From assembly GCA_016789705.1 (NCBI GenBank), contig JAEUQR010000130.1, forward strand, positions 1-35,161: a stretch of DNA of 35,161 nucleotides, given 5' to 3'. This DNA is from Acidobacteriota bacterium (GTDB lineage: Bacteria > Acidobacteriota > Vicinamibacteria > Vicinamibacterales > UBA2999). Position 1 is the first letter of the stretch. Each line of letters starts with the position of its first letter. Positions 8,463 through 16,491 of this stretch are shown piece after piece. Both the position numbers and the translations under genes were made by a program. The notes under the pieces are model-generated. The model saw only the letters and a list, made by a program, of their open reading frames with translations. It was not told the origin of the DNA and did no database searches.

Positions 8463-8468
8463 ATGCTA
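8463..8468 (-). promoter_or_regulatory. Possible -10 box for a leaderless start (TAGCAT)
   Basis: On the minus strand GGTAGCAT is followed by 5 bases and the ATG at 8457. The same GGTAGCAT octamer stands 6 bases before the stress-protein start at 15524. No clear -35 box is seen. A perfect palindrome, CCTCGCGAGG (8492-8501), lies further upstream between this gene and the divergent HEAT gene and could be an operator. Confidence 0.4.
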
Positions 8469-8578
8469 CCGGGTTCAGGGGCGGCCAGCCACCTCGCGAG
8501 GCACGCGGGCGAAGACATTCCAACCACGCGGCCTCCGGCGCCATCCAAGCGTTGTCTCACCATTCAGGAGCGACAACG

Positions 8579-9790
8579 ATGACTGCCCTGCTTCTTGCCG
8601 CGGTGCTCGCCGTGCAGCCCGCCGACCTTCGTGATGCCGAGTCGGTGACGCGGCTGCTCGCCTCGCTGCGTGCCGCCGATCCCGCCGTGTGCGAGCTGGC
8701 TGGCCGCGCGCTCACGAACTTCGGCGGCTGGGGCGGCTGGAACGGCGACGAGCCGATGCCCACGCCGATGCCCATCCCGATGCCGATGCCGTTCGCCCAT
8801 CGCGGCCCGTCGATCGCCGTGGGCGGCCCGCGGACGCGCACGATGATGAGCGCACCGGCGCTCGGGGCGTTCCGCGCCGCCCTGCGCGACCCGAGTCACT
8901 GCGTGCGGCGAATCGCCGCGCGTGTCGTGGCGCGCGAGGAGCCGGCGTGGGCGGTGGCGGAGTTCACGGCGCTGGCGAAAGACGCGGCTGCCGGCTATCG
9001 CGAAATGGGCCTGCTCGGACTTGGCGAACTCGAAGACCGCGCGACGCTCGGCACCATCACGAACGGCCTCGGCGACAAGGACGTCGCCGTGCGCGCCATG
9101 GCCGCCTGGGCGCTCGGCGAGCTCGAGCTGGTCGAGTCGGTGCCGGCCCTCGGCCGCGCGCTCGCCGATCCGGCGCCGCTCGTGCGCCGGCGTGCGGCGT
9201 GGGCGCTCGGCCAGGTGGAGAGTGCGTCGGCGGTGCCGCTGCTGCGCGGCGCGCTGCGCGACAGCGACGGCGACACGCGGCGGACGGCCGTGTGGGCGCT
9301 CGGCGAAATCGAAGACCCGAGCGCGGTGGAGGCACTCGCGCCGCTCATGACCGACAGCGACGCCCGCGTGCGCCGCATGGCCGCGTGGGCGCTCGGCGAA
9401 ATCGAGAGCAGCCGCGCCGTACCCGTGCTGGCGCCGCTCGTGCGTGACGCCGACCGTGACGTGAAGCTCACGGCGCTCTGGGCGCTCGGCGAAATCGAAT
9501 CGTCCGACGGCGTCGCCACGATCGCCCCCGCGCTCAAGGACGCCGACGCCGGCGTGCGCCGCATGGCCGCGTGGGCGCTCGGCGAAATCGAGTCGGCGTC
9601 GGCCGTGCGGCATGTCACGCCGCTGCTGAACGACGCGGACGCCGACGTGCGCGCCGTGGCGGCCTGGGCGCTCGGCAGCATCGAGAGCCTGTCGGCGCTG
9701 CCAGCACTCGAGGCCGCGAAAGACGACCGCGCCCCCACGGTGCGGCGCGCGGTGCAGTGGGCGATCGCGCAGATCGACGACCGGCGTTAG
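8579..9790 (+). CDS. Exported HEAT-repeat protein
   Basis: A 403-residue solenoid protein, presumably a binding scaffold. A short hydrophobic leader ([15 protein letters not shown]) suggests export. Residues about 59-72 are a Met-Pro tract ([15 protein letters not shown]). After a degenerate first part, about eight HEAT units of 31 residues run from about 167 to the C-terminus. Each centres on WALGEIE or a close variant and includes [29 protein letters not shown]. This is the PBS-lyase type of HEAT repeat, here without any enzyme domain. The start at 8579 has AGGAG at 8566-8570, 8 bases ahead; the open frame from 8450 lacks this. The gene is divergent from the M24 gene, and its stop codon overlaps that of the convergent sigma factor gene (TTAG, 9787-9790). 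Confidence 0.88.
   Translation: MTALLLAAVLAVQPADLRDAESVTRLLASLRAADPAVCELAGRALTNFGGWGGWNGDEPMPTPMPIPMPMPFAHRGPSIAVGGPRTRTMMSAPALGAFRAALRDPSHCVRRIAARVVAREEPAWAVAEFTALAKDAAAGYREMGLLGLGELEDRATLGTITNGLGDKDVAVRAMAAWALGELELVESVPALGRALADPAPLVRRRAAWALGQVESASAVPLLRGALRDSDGDTRRTAVWALGEIEDPSAVEALAPLMTDSDARVRRMAAWALGEIESSRAVPVLAPLVRDADRDVKLTALWALGEIESSDGVATIAPALKDADAGVRRMAAWALGEIESASAVRHVTPLLNDADADVRAVAAWALGSIESLSALPALEAAKDDRAPTVRRAVQWAIAQIDDRR
9065..9787 (+). repeat. 93-bp tandem repeats encoding HEAT units
   Basis: About eight units of 93 bp. The core gcgtgggcgctcggcgaaat is almost identical in several copies (around 9295, 9388, 9481 and 9574), while flanking helices vary more. The unit boundaries are approximate. 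Confidence 0.8.
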
Positions 9791-11022
9791 CCGAGCGCCC
9801 CGCGGCGCTTCCGCAGAAGCGTCCGCTCGGCGGCATTCCCGGTGACGGCCAGTGCGGCGTCGTAGGCGAGCGCCGCCTCGTCGTTGCGGCCGAGGCGCCG
9901 CAGCAGATCGGCGCGCACGGCGTGGAACAGCGGGAAGCCTGCGAGCGGCAGCGGTTCGACCAGAGCCAGCCCGGCGGCGGCGCCGTCCACCTCGGCGATC
10001 GCCACCGCGCGATTCAGCGTGACGATCGGCGTGGGGGTGAGGCGCAGCAGGTGGTCGTAGAGCTGCACGATCTGCCCCCAGTCGGTCTGGGCGGGCGTCG
10101 CGGCCTCACTGTGCACGGCATTGATCGCGGCCTGAATCTGATAGGGCCCGGGCTGGTTCTGCGCCAGGCACTGCCGCACGAGCGCCTGCCCTTCGACGAT
10201 GAGCGCATGGTTCCAGCTCCCCCGATCCTGGTCTGCCAGCAGTACCAGGTCGCCCTCGGCGGTCATGCGAGCCTTGCGGCGCGACTCGATGAGCAGCATG
10301 AGCGCGAGCAGGCCGCGCACTTCCGCGTCCGACGGGACGAGCGCATGCAGCAGACGGGCGAGACGGATCGCCTCGGCGCAGAGCTCGTCGCGTCCGAAGC
10401 GTTCACCCGCCGCGGCCGCATAGCCCTCGTTGAAGATGAGGTACAGCACCGCTTCGACGGCGGCGAGCCGCGCCGGCCGGTCGCGGTCATCTGGAACGCG
10501 GTACGGAATCCGCGCGTCTCGGATCTTCCGCTTCGCCCGTGCCAGCCGCTGTGCCATCGTGGCCTCGGGCACGAGAAAGGCGCGCGCGATCGCCGCCGTG
10601 GAGAGTCCGCCGAGCAGGCGCAGGGTGAGCGCCACGCGTACGTTCGGCGCCAGTGCCGGATGGCAACAGGTGAAGATGAGCCGCAGCCGCTCGTCGGGCC
10701 ATTCGTCCTGCGCGTCATCCGCATCCGGCGCCTCGGCACGACGCAGCCACTCGGCCTGCTCATGCCGCGCATCGCGTGACGACTCACGGCGCAGCCGATC
10801 GATGAGCTTGTGCCGGGCGGTCGTGATGATCCAGCCGGCCGGCGCCGGCGGCACACCGCTCGCCGGCCAGCGTTCGAGGGCGGCCATGAACGCATCCTGT
10901 GTCGCCTCCTGCGCCAGATCGATGTCGCCGCACAGACGCACCATGACCGCCACGGCACGGCCGTATTCCGCGCTGAAGACACGCTCCACCGCGGCGACAT
11001 CGGTCGTGGACGCGTCGCCCAT
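9787..11022 (-). CDS. ECF-type RNA polymerase sigma factor with C-terminal TPR-like extension (ECF42-like)
   Basis: A transcription initiation factor of 411 residues. Sigma region 2 covers about 10-80 ([55 protein letters not shown]). Sigma region 4 covers about 108-172 ([40 protein letters not shown]). The long C-terminal part (about 185-411) contains YLIFNEGY and helical repeats ending in [11 protein letters not shown]. This architecture, together with a neighbouring DGPF protein, is that described for group ECF42, where the C-terminal extension replaces an anti-sigma factor. The ATG at 11022 overlaps the DGPF stop (TGATG), so the pair is translationally coupled. Its target promoters are not identifiable here. 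Confidence 0.92.
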   Translation of the reverse strand: MGDASTTDVAAVERVFSAEYGRAVAVMVRLCGDIDLAQEATQDAFMAALERWPASGVPPAPAGWIITTARHKLIDRLRRESSRDARHEQAEWLRRAEAPDADDAQDEWPDERLRLIFTCCHPALAPNVRVALTLRLLGGLSTAAIARAFLVPEATMAQRLARAKRKIRDARIPYRVPDDRDRPARLAAVEAVLYLIFNEGYAAAAGERFGRDELCAEAIRLARLLHALVPSDAEVRGLLALMLLIESRRKARMTAEGDLVLLADQDRGSWNHALIVEGQALVRQCLAQNQPGPYQIQAAINAVHSEAATPAQTDWGQIVQLYDHLLRLTPTPIVTLNRAVAIAEVDGAAAGLALVEPLPLAGFPLFHAVRADLLRRLGRNDEAALAYDAALAVTGNAAERTLLRKRRGALG

Positions 11023-11363
11023 CAGTGCCGGAACGGCCGCACTTCGATCGGGAGCGTGGTGGCGCACGCCAGCTTGCGGCCCCAGTCGAGCGCCGCATCG
11101 AGATCAGGCGCCTGCACCACGGTGAAGCCGCCGAGGTGCTCCTTCCCCTCCACGAAGGGGCCGTCGGTCACGAGCACGTCGCCGTCGGCCGGCCTGAGCA
11201 CCGTGGCGCTGCCGGCGTCGTGCAGTCCGCCGGCGAACACCCAGGCGCCGGCCGCCTGCATCTCTTCGGTGAGCGCGCCGACGTCGCGCATGATGCGCTC
11301 GAGGTTCACGGTGGCCGGCGGCGGCCCGTCGGGCTGGTAGATGCTGAGCAAGTACTTCGTCAT
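11022..11363 (-). CDS. DGPF domain protein (YCII-related), partner of the ECF sigma factor
   Basis: A 113-residue protein of the YCII/DGPF family. It begins [13 protein letters not shown] and carries the name-giving DGPF in [18 protein letters not shown] (residues about 68-85), followed by the typical [13 protein letters not shown] segment. Such proteins are encoded next to ECF42 sigma factors in many bacteria; their biochemical role is not established. The ATG at 11363 has GGAGG six bases upstream, and a -10-like TATAGT lies at 11378-11383, so the leader would be very short. It is the first gene of a two-gene operon and its TGA overlaps the sigma factor ATG. Confidence 0.92.
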   Translation of the reverse strand: MTKYLLSIYQPDGPPPATVNLERIMRDVGALTEEMQAAGAWVFAGGLHDAGSATVLRPADGDVLVTDGPFVEGKEHLGGFTVVQAPDLDAALDWGRKLACATTLPIEVRPFRH

Positions 11364-11377
11364 GTCTGCCTCCGCTC

Positions 11378-11383
11378 ACTATA
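11378..11383 (-). promoter_or_regulatory. Possible -10 box of the DGPF-sigma operon (TATAGT)
   Basis: On the minus strand TATAGT lies 14 bases before the DGPF start codon, with the GGAGG ribosome binding site in between. This implies a leader of about 8 bases. No -35 resembling TTGACA is seen at the usual spacing, as could be expected if an alternative sigma factor, perhaps the operon's own product, reads it. Confidence 0.4.
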
Positions 11384-11477
11384 CGAACGGCGGGCCGTCA
11401 GATCGACGAAACATCGGGCAGGCGCCTGGCATCTGTTGGTGGTGAATCGACGCGGGCCGTCGACACATCCAGACATC

Positions 11478-11936
11478 ATGTCGACACCTGCCGTTCGCTT
11501 CCGCCTCATCGACACCGTCGCCATTGCCGCTGCGCTCCATGCGTCCAGCGTCCTCCTCCCCTTCGCGATCGACAAGCTGACGGGCACGGGCAGCTCGATC
11601 GAGGGGTTCGCGCAGATCGGCGCTGGCATCGGCGTCGATCCGACGTTCTTCCGCTACTTCGTCGGTGTGCAGGAGCTGCTGGTGGCGCTTGGCCTCGCGG
11701 CGGCGCTCGTCGCGTTCATGCCATGGTGGCGGGCGGTGCAGCGGCTGGCCCGGCTCGGAGTGCAGCTGGCGGCCCCGGGACTGGTGGCGACGATGATCGG
11801 GGCCCTTGCGACCGAATACTTCGTGCGACCCGGCCAGCAAGACTGGCTCGTGGCGATCGCGCTGCGCCTCATCGCGATCGGTGTGCCGCTCACGGTGTGG
11901 ACGGTCCTGCGATTCGGATGGCGGCCGCGACTCTAG
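11478..11936 (+). CDS. Small DoxX-like integral membrane protein
   Basis: A 152-residue membrane protein with about four hydrophobic helices (residues about 12-32, 54-76, 88-108 and 117-142). The pattern FAIDKLTGTG, then FRYFVGVQELLVALGLAAAL, resembles the DoxX-like family: a Lys early in the chain, then F-RY-x-x-G-x-x-E at the second helix. The similarity is moderate and no function follows from it. The ATG at 11478 is the first Met matching the hydrophobic pattern; no Shine-Dalgarno is obvious. Its stop overlaps that of the convergent monooxygenase gene in CTAG (11933-11936). Confidence 0.65.
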   Translation: MSTPAVRFRLIDTVAIAAALHASSVLLPFAIDKLTGTGSSIEGFAQIGAGIGVDPTFFRYFVGVQELLVALGLAAALVAFMPWWRAVQRLARLGVQLAAPGLVATMIGALATEYFVRPGQQDWLVAIALRLIAIGVPLTVWTVLRFGWRPRL

Positions 11937-12946
11937 CGCCGCATCACCTGCGCGGCGAAACGCTCCATCTCCTCGGCCTGCGGGCTCATCTGCAGCAACA
12001 GCAGGTCGAGGCCGGCGGCTTCGTATGCCTCGATCCGCTCGCGCAGCTGTTCGGGCGTGCCGACGAGATTCGGCCGCAGGCCACGGTTCGACACCGCGTA
12101 TTCCTGGATCTTCATCTCGCGTTCGAGCTGCGTGCCCGACAGCCACTCGTTGAAGTTCCCGTATCCGGCCGGCAGTCCTGACACGGTGGTGATGCGCGCC
12201 AGCTCGCGCGCCGCTTCGGCTTCGCTGTCTCGCACGATGGCGTAGGCCGCCATCCCGTAGCGGAGCGGCGCCTGTCCGGTGGCGGCGCGGCGACGTGCCA
12301 TGTCGGCGATCTTCGGCGCCACAGTCTCAACCGGATCACCGTGCATCACGTAGGCATCACATCGATCGGCGATGAGCGCCTTGGCCGCTTCGCTCTCCCC
12401 ACCGGCATAGATGAGCGGCGCCCGCGCGGGCTTCGGCGCGCAGATGGCCTGGTCCGTCGTGTAGAACGCGCCGTGGAAATCGAACGCGTCCTCGCGCCAC
12501 ATGCCGCTCACGACCGTCAGCCATTCGCCGGTGCGCGCGTAGCGGTCATCGTGCCGATCGAAAGGCAGCCCATAGCGGCGGGCCTCATCGGCCCACCAGC
12601 TCGACACTACGTTGAGTGCGAGCCGGCCACCGGCGATGCCGGCCACGTTCGCCGCCATCTTCGCGAACGGCGCCGGTTGATGATAGTTGGGCCGCACCGC
12701 CACCATCAGCTCCAGTGACGTGGTCACGGCGGCCAACGCCGCGGCGGTGGACCAGGCGTCGAGCGCCGGCGCGCCGATGCCCTTGATGTCGTTCATGTGC
12801 AACTCGGCGATGAGCGACAGGTCGTAGCCCCAGCGCTCTGACTTCACCGCCAGGTCGCGGACGTAGGCCCAGGTCGCTTCCATCTGCTCATCTTCGACGT
12901 TGCGCAGCCAGCCACCGAACACCGGCATCCAGTAGCCGAATCTCAT
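11933..12946 (-). CDS. LLM class FMN-dependent monooxygenase (dimethyl sulfone/alkanesulfonate type)
   Basis: A luciferase-like, FMNH2-dependent oxygenase of 337 residues. It begins MRFGYWMPVFGGWLRNVEDE and has the family's LIAELHMNDIKGIGAPALDAW, the barrel strand ELMVAVRPNYHQPAPFAK, GGRLALNVVSSWWADEARRY and HDDRYARTGEWL. The flavin-binding segment is PLIYAGGESEAAK, and YAVSNRGLRPNLVGTPEQL is near the end. This is close to the SsuD/SfnG group that cleaves C-S bonds of sulfonates or sulfones for sulfur supply; the exact substrate cannot be told. The open frame runs to 13018, but 12946 begins the conserved sequence. No flavin reductase lies beside it, although a flavodoxin-type fusion occurs at 21432. 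Confidence 0.92.
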   Translation of the reverse strand: MRFGYWMPVFGGWLRNVEDEQMEATWAYVRDLAVKSERWGYDLSLIAELHMNDIKGIGAPALDAWSTAAALAAVTTSLELMVAVRPNYHQPAPFAKMAANVAGIAGGRLALNVVSSWWADEARRYGLPFDRHDDRYARTGEWLTVVSGMWREDAFDFHGAFYTTDQAICAPKPARAPLIYAGGESEAAKALIADRCDAYVMHGDPVETVAPKIADMARRRAATGQAPLRYGMAAYAIVRDSEAEAARELARITTVSGLPAGYGNFNEWLSGTQLEREMKIQEYAVSNRGLRPNLVGTPEQLRERIEAYEAAGLDLLLLQMSPQAEEMERFAAQVMRR

Positions 12947-12970
12947 CGCGTCATCACCCTCCACGTCTGC

Positions 12971-13004
12971 CAGGCGCGCAGTGCTCCATCGATGCTCGCG
13001 CCTG
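12971..13004. promoter_or_regulatory. Inverted repeat in a divergent promoter region
   Basis: CAGGCGCG (12971-12978) and CGCGCCTG (12997-13004) form a perfect 8-bp inverted repeat with an 18-base spacer. It sits between the divergent monooxygenase and YHS genes, a suitable place for a regulator's operator. No regulator gene is adjacent. Confidence 0.35.
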
Positions 13005-13076
13005 CCGCGGAGTTTCATGCGACAGCGGGCTCACATGCAGGGACACCTCGCGCCGGGTGGCAACATCTGATGGGGT

Positions 13077-13565
13077 ATGACGATGATGCGCGCGTGGTTC
13101 GTGACGATGCTGCTGACGAGTGTTCTTGTGCCGCCGGTGCTGGCGCAGGGGCCGCCGGCGGCGGCAGTGAACGTTGATGCCGAAGGCGTCGCCCTGCACG
13201 GACACGATCCGGTGGCGTATTTCACCGACGACGCGGCGGTGCCAGGCGCGGCGCGCTTCGAGCACCAGTGGAACGGCGCGCGCTGGCGCTTCGCGAGCGC
13301 GGCGAATCGCGACTCGTTCGCGAAGGCTCCGGAGAAATACGCACCGCAGTTCGGCGGCTACTGCTCGTGGGCCGTGAGCCGCAACTACACGGCCGATGTC
13401 GATCCAAAGGCGTTCGCCGTCGTGAACGGCAAGCTGTATCTCAACTACTCGGCTGACGTGCAGACGCGCTGGCGAGTCGATCGTGACGGCAACATCACGA
13501 AGGCCGAAAGGAACTGGCCGGGCCTGCTGGCCAAGGGGCCGAAGAAGGCGCCGGGCGGCCGCTAG
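13077..13565 (+). CDS. Secreted YHS domain protein
   Basis: A 162-residue exported protein. A signal peptide (MTMMRAWFVTMLLTSVLVPPVLAQ) is followed by one YHS-like domain: GVALHGHDPVAYFTDD, FEHQWNGARWRFASAANRDSF and PEKYAPQFGGYCSW. The C-terminal part is short and basic. YHS domains are linked to metal handling, and secreted single-domain versions are common in Gram-negative bacteria without assigned function. No strong Shine-Dalgarno precedes the ATG; M3 or M4 are alternatives. The stop codon overlaps that of the convergent alpha/beta-hydrolase gene (CTAG, 13562-13565). Confidence 0.88.
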   Translation: MTMMRAWFVTMLLTSVLVPPVLAQGPPAAAVNVDAEGVALHGHDPVAYFTDDAAVPGAARFEHQWNGARWRFASAANRDSFAKAPEKYAPQFGGYCSWAVSRNYTADVDPKAFAVVNGKLYLNYSADVQTRWRVDRDGNITKAERNWPGLLAKGPKKAPGGR

Positions 13566-15457
13566 TGCGGCCAGTGCGCGTCGATTCGCGCGCGCACACC
13601 GGCCGCGTCTCCCGGCAGCAGATACCCGCTCTTCACGAGCGCGTCGGTCACGGCCGCGGCCTTCGTCAGATACGCGTCCTTCGTCGGGTAACGCTCGTCC
13701 ACACTCGCGCGCGGGTCGCCGGCTTTGTCGCGTTCCGCCTTCGTCTTCGCGAACGGCAACGCCATCCCCAGCAGGTTCACGAGCTGGTTCGTGCCGCCGG
13801 TCGAGGCGTTCCTGAAGTTCCAGCCGGTGTAGGTGGCCATCGGCACACGCTGCTCCGCCGTGCGGATGCCGGCCAGTTCGTTGCCGTCGGCATCCACCTG
13901 CGGCACGAGGAACGGCAGGTCCCGGCCCTCGTGGCGCGGCCCCTGGATGATGGCGGGGCTCTGCACACCGGGCAGCGCCGGAAACTTCAGCTTCGCGATG
14001 GGCACGAGCGTGCCGTCGGCGAGTTTCGGCACCTGTGAAGGCGGCGGCTCGGCGCCCTTCACCACCCAGTCGGTCATCGCCACGAGCAGCGCCCGCATCG
14101 TCCACCAGTACTCGAGCGGATTGGCCGGCTGCTGACCGAGCCCGCCAGCCGGCACGGGGAATGGCGCGGACGAATGCTGCGCGCCAGTCAGGAAATAGGC
14201 GCGCACGTTCGGCGGCAGCACGAGATCCCGTTTGCCGTCGGCTGTCGTGTGAATGAGCGCGGCGGCGCGTCCGCCGCCCCAGTACTCGACGGCCGTGTTC
14301 GTGAACATCACCTTCGGCTGCGTGGCCCGGGCCCGGGCGTTGTCGAGCAGGCCATCGGTGCGCCGCGAGATCGGATCGCGTTCGGCACTCGTGGCGTACG
14401 GGAACTGCGTGGTCGAGTACATCGAGAGCGCGGTGGGCTGAGCGCCGCGCACGTTGCTGCTGAGGCGCGCCGCGCCGGCGATGTGCACCATCACGCCGTC
14501 GAGCACCTGGCGGCCCTGTTCGTCGGTGTTGAAGCCGTCGTACAGGAAGCTGCGCAGGAAGCGGCCGCTCTGCGACGAGCCGAAGCCGATGAGGTTCCCG
14601 GCCTTCGCCACCGCGTCAGGCGCGTGCTTCACCCACGAGGCCAGATCGCGGTAGGCGGCCAGGCCCAGGCCTGACACGGGCCATTCCGTTGGCCGGTAGG
14701 TGAGCTCGTAGGTGCGGCCCTTCTCGAAGCCGCCGGTGAGCGTCACCTGATTGCCGCGCACCGTGAACCGCTCACGCGCGATGAGCGTCTTTGCGCCGAA
14801 CTCGCCGTCGCGCACGCTGAGGGTCGTGTCGCGGGCGTTGTCGTCGGTGGGCCGGTAACCGGCCAGGTCGCCCACGGTCTGCGGCCCGTCGTCGTTCGGC
14901 GTGAAGCTGGCGCGAATCACGTCCGACACACCGCGCGCCGACGGGATCTGGATGGCCAGACCGGCGCCGCGTTCGGCCTCGCCCCGACGGCCGCTGATGC
15001 GGCGGATGTCGAACTCCCAGCCCACCCACACAACGGTGAAGCCGCGCTGCATGAGGAAACCGTCGCCGAGGTCGGCCTCGGTCACCGGATCGTTGGTGGC
15101 GCCGCGGTTGAAGCCGCCGAGCACGATCTTCCGGCCGCGGTTCAGCACGTCCACGAGCGCCACGCCGTTCGATTTCGCCGTGTCGAGCGGACGCAGAATG
15201 TAGACGTCGCTCGAGAACTCCACCTTGCCGTCGAGATTCACCGGCGCCTTGTCGACATCCGCAATCACGGCGTTGCCGGGCGCGCGTGGATTCACCGCGA
15301 AGTGGGCGATGCCGACGATCTTCTCGTAGCCGGAACTGCCGACAGGCGCGCGGCTCGTGATGTCGAAGCGCACCACGTCCGCCCGGGCCTGGCCGGCCCA
15401 GCCGAGCAGAAGGCAGACTACCGCCAGACAGCGCGCGCGAGTGGAGCACGTCGACAT
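13562..15457 (-). CDS. Secreted alpha/beta-hydrolase domain protein
   Basis: A 631-residue exported protein. The signal peptide (MSTCSTRARCLAVVCLLLGWAGQARA) starts at the ATG at 15457; the open frame runs further upstream to 15727 but through the divergent stress-protein gene. An N-terminal beta-rich domain (DVVRFDITSRAPVG to about residue 250) is followed by a hydrolase domain. The probable nucleophile lies in GFGSSQSGRF (near residue 295), a form seen in the large uncharacterised 'alpha/beta hydrolase domain' family. C-terminal motifs include AYFLTGAQHSS and RVPMATYTGWNFR. The substrate is unknown. The ATG is 7 bases from a TATACT box (15465-15470), suggesting a leaderless message. Confidence 0.82.
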   Translation of the reverse strand: MSTCSTRARCLAVVCLLLGWAGQARADVVRFDITSRAPVGSSGYEKIVGIAHFAVNPRAPGNAVIADVDKAPVNLDGKVEFSSDVYILRPLDTAKSNGVALVDVLNRGRKIVLGGFNRGATNDPVTEADLGDGFLMQRGFTVVWVGWEFDIRRISGRRGEAERGAGLAIQIPSARGVSDVIRASFTPNDDGPQTVGDLAGYRPTDDNARDTTLSVRDGEFGAKTLIARERFTVRGNQVTLTGGFEKGRTYELTYRPTEWPVSGLGLAAYRDLASWVKHAPDAVAKAGNLIGFGSSQSGRFLRSFLYDGFNTDEQGRQVLDGVMVHIAGAARLSSNVRGAQPTALSMYSTTQFPYATSAERDPISRRTDGLLDNARARATQPKVMFTNTAVEYWGGGRAAALIHTTADGKRDLVLPPNVRAYFLTGAQHSSAPFPVPAGGLGQQPANPLEYWWTMRALLVAMTDWVVKGAEPPPSQVPKLADGTLVPIAKLKFPALPGVQSPAIIQGPRHEGRDLPFLVPQVDADGNELAGIRTAEQRVPMATYTGWNFRNASTGGTNQLVNLLGMALPFAKTKAERDKAGDPRASVDERYPTKDAYLTKAAAVTDALVKSGYLLPGDAAGVRARIDAHWPH

Positions 15458-15458
15458 G

Positions 15459-15478
15459 CGGCGCAGTATAGTGCGCCG
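15459..15478. promoter_or_regulatory. Bidirectional -10 octamer (AGTATAGT) inside an inverted repeat
   Basis: AGTATAGT (15465-15472) reads TATAGT on the plus strand and TATACT on the minus strand, so one element can serve both the hydrolase (minus) and stress-protein (plus) genes. It is framed by CGGCGCA (15459-15465) and TGCGCCG (15472-15478), a 7-bp inverted repeat that could be an operator covering the promoter. No good -35 box is seen on either strand. Confidence 0.5.
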
Positions 15479-15511
15479 GGTCGTCCATCCCCCGGCGATG
15501 CCGATGGCTGG

Positions 15512-15517
15512 TAGCAT
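15512..15517 (+). promoter_or_regulatory. Possible second -10 box for the stress protein (TAGCAT)
   Basis: GGTAGCAT ends 6 bases before the ATG at 15524, giving a possible leaderless transcript. The same octamer precedes the M24 gene at 8457. Confidence 0.35.
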
Positions 15518-15523
15518 GCTGGC

Positions 15524-16429
15524 ATGGACGTCAAGCGCATCCTCTGCCCGCTCGACTTCTCGGAACCGTCCGCCCATGCGCTCGAGCAGGCGGCGCAGCT
15601 CGCCCGCTGGTACGGCGCCCGCCTGACCGCGCTGCACGTGCGGCCGACGGTGGTGCCGCACCCCGACATCTCGCCCGAGGGCCACATGGCGCCGTGGCTC
15701 GTCACCGAACTCGAGACCCTGCGGCACCGCGTCGCGGCGGCGTGCAGCGAGGCCGTGGCCGCCAGCGTGCAGGTGGACGCAATGGCCTCAGCGGGCGAAC
15801 CGGTCCACGAAATCCTCAGCCACGCGGACACGCTCGGCGCCGACCTCATCGTGCTCGGCACGCACGGCCTCAGCGGGTTCCGGCATCTGGTGCTGGGCTC
15901 GGTCACGGAGAAGGTGCTCCGCCGGGCGGCGTGCCCCGTGCTCACCGTCCCGCCGCGCGCGCGCGCCGCCATCTCCCCGTTCAGGCACCTCCTCTGCGCG
16001 GTGGACTTCTCGGACTGCTCGGATCAGGCGGTCACATTCGCCGCGACGCTGGCGCAGCGGGCCGGCGCCAGTCTCAGCCTGCTGCACGTCATCGAGTGGC
16101 CGTGGCACGAGTCGACGATCCCCGAGACACTCGGCGTGCCGGTCGCACAGGCGCAGGCCATGGCCGACTACCGGCGGTATCTCGAGACCGGCGCCACTGA
16201 GCGCCTGGCGGCCATCGCCACCGCCGCCATGCCCGGCGGTCGTGTGACGACGAGCGTCGCCTTCGGCAGACCGTATGTGGAACTGCTCGACGCCGCGCGC
16301 CGCGACGGGGCGGATCTCATCGTGCTCGGCGTGCGAGGGAGGGGTTCGGTGGATCTCGGCTTCTTCGGATCGACGGCCAATCACGTCGTGCGCAGCGCGA
16401 CGTGTCCGGTGCTCACCGTGCGCGGCTGA
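15524..16429 (+). CDS. Tandem universal stress protein (UspA family)
   Basis: A cytoplasmic protein of 301 residues with two Usp domains (about 1-145 and 150-301), each beginning with the core strand: RILCPLDFSEPS and HLLCAVDFSDCS. Each carries the ATP-binding signature G-x2-G-x9-G-S/T: GTHGLSGFRHLVLGS (112-126) and GVRGRGSVDLGFFGS (269-283). Each domain also ends with the usual CPVLTV strand. Such ATP-binding tandem Usps act in stress survival and signalling; the specific role is unknown. The start is the ATG nearest the first strand. A hairpin follows the gene. Confidence 0.95.
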   Translation: MDVKRILCPLDFSEPSAHALEQAAQLARWYGARLTALHVRPTVVPHPDISPEGHMAPWLVTELETLRHRVAAACSEAVAASVQVDAMASAGEPVHEILSHADTLGADLIVLGTHGLSGFRHLVLGSVTEKVLRRAACPVLTVPPRARAAISPFRHLLCAVDFSDCSDQAVTFAATLAQRAGASLSLLHVIEWPWHESTIPETLGVPVAQAQAMADYRRYLETGATERLAAIATAAMPGGRVTTSVAFGRPYVELLDAARRDGADLIVLGVRGRGSVDLGFFGSTANHVVRSATCPVLTVRG

Positions 16430-16441
16430 AGCCCCGTGGCG

Positions 16442-16464
16442 GCGGCACGACGGCCCGTCGCCGC
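16442..16464 (+). terminator. Hairpin after the universal stress protein gene
   Basis: GCGG (16442-16445) and CGACG (16448-16452) pair with CGTCG (16456-16460) and CCGC (16461-16464), leaving a GCC loop and a two-base bulge. It begins 12 bases after the stop codon. No T run follows, so it may only be GC-rich structure. Confidence 0.35.
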
Positions 16465-16491
16465 GCGACAGGCGTGAATCCCGCCGGAGTG

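Noticed and set aside
8564..9738. Long minus-strand frames opposite the HEAT gene
   Set aside because: They are repetitive shadows of the 93-bp HEAT repeats, and the plus frame has the ribosome binding site and a true protein family.
9065..9787. Regular 93-bp repeats considered as a CRISPR array or mobile element
   Set aside because: The unit length is a multiple of three, the reading frame is kept, no spacer structure exists, and the product is a standard HEAT solenoid.
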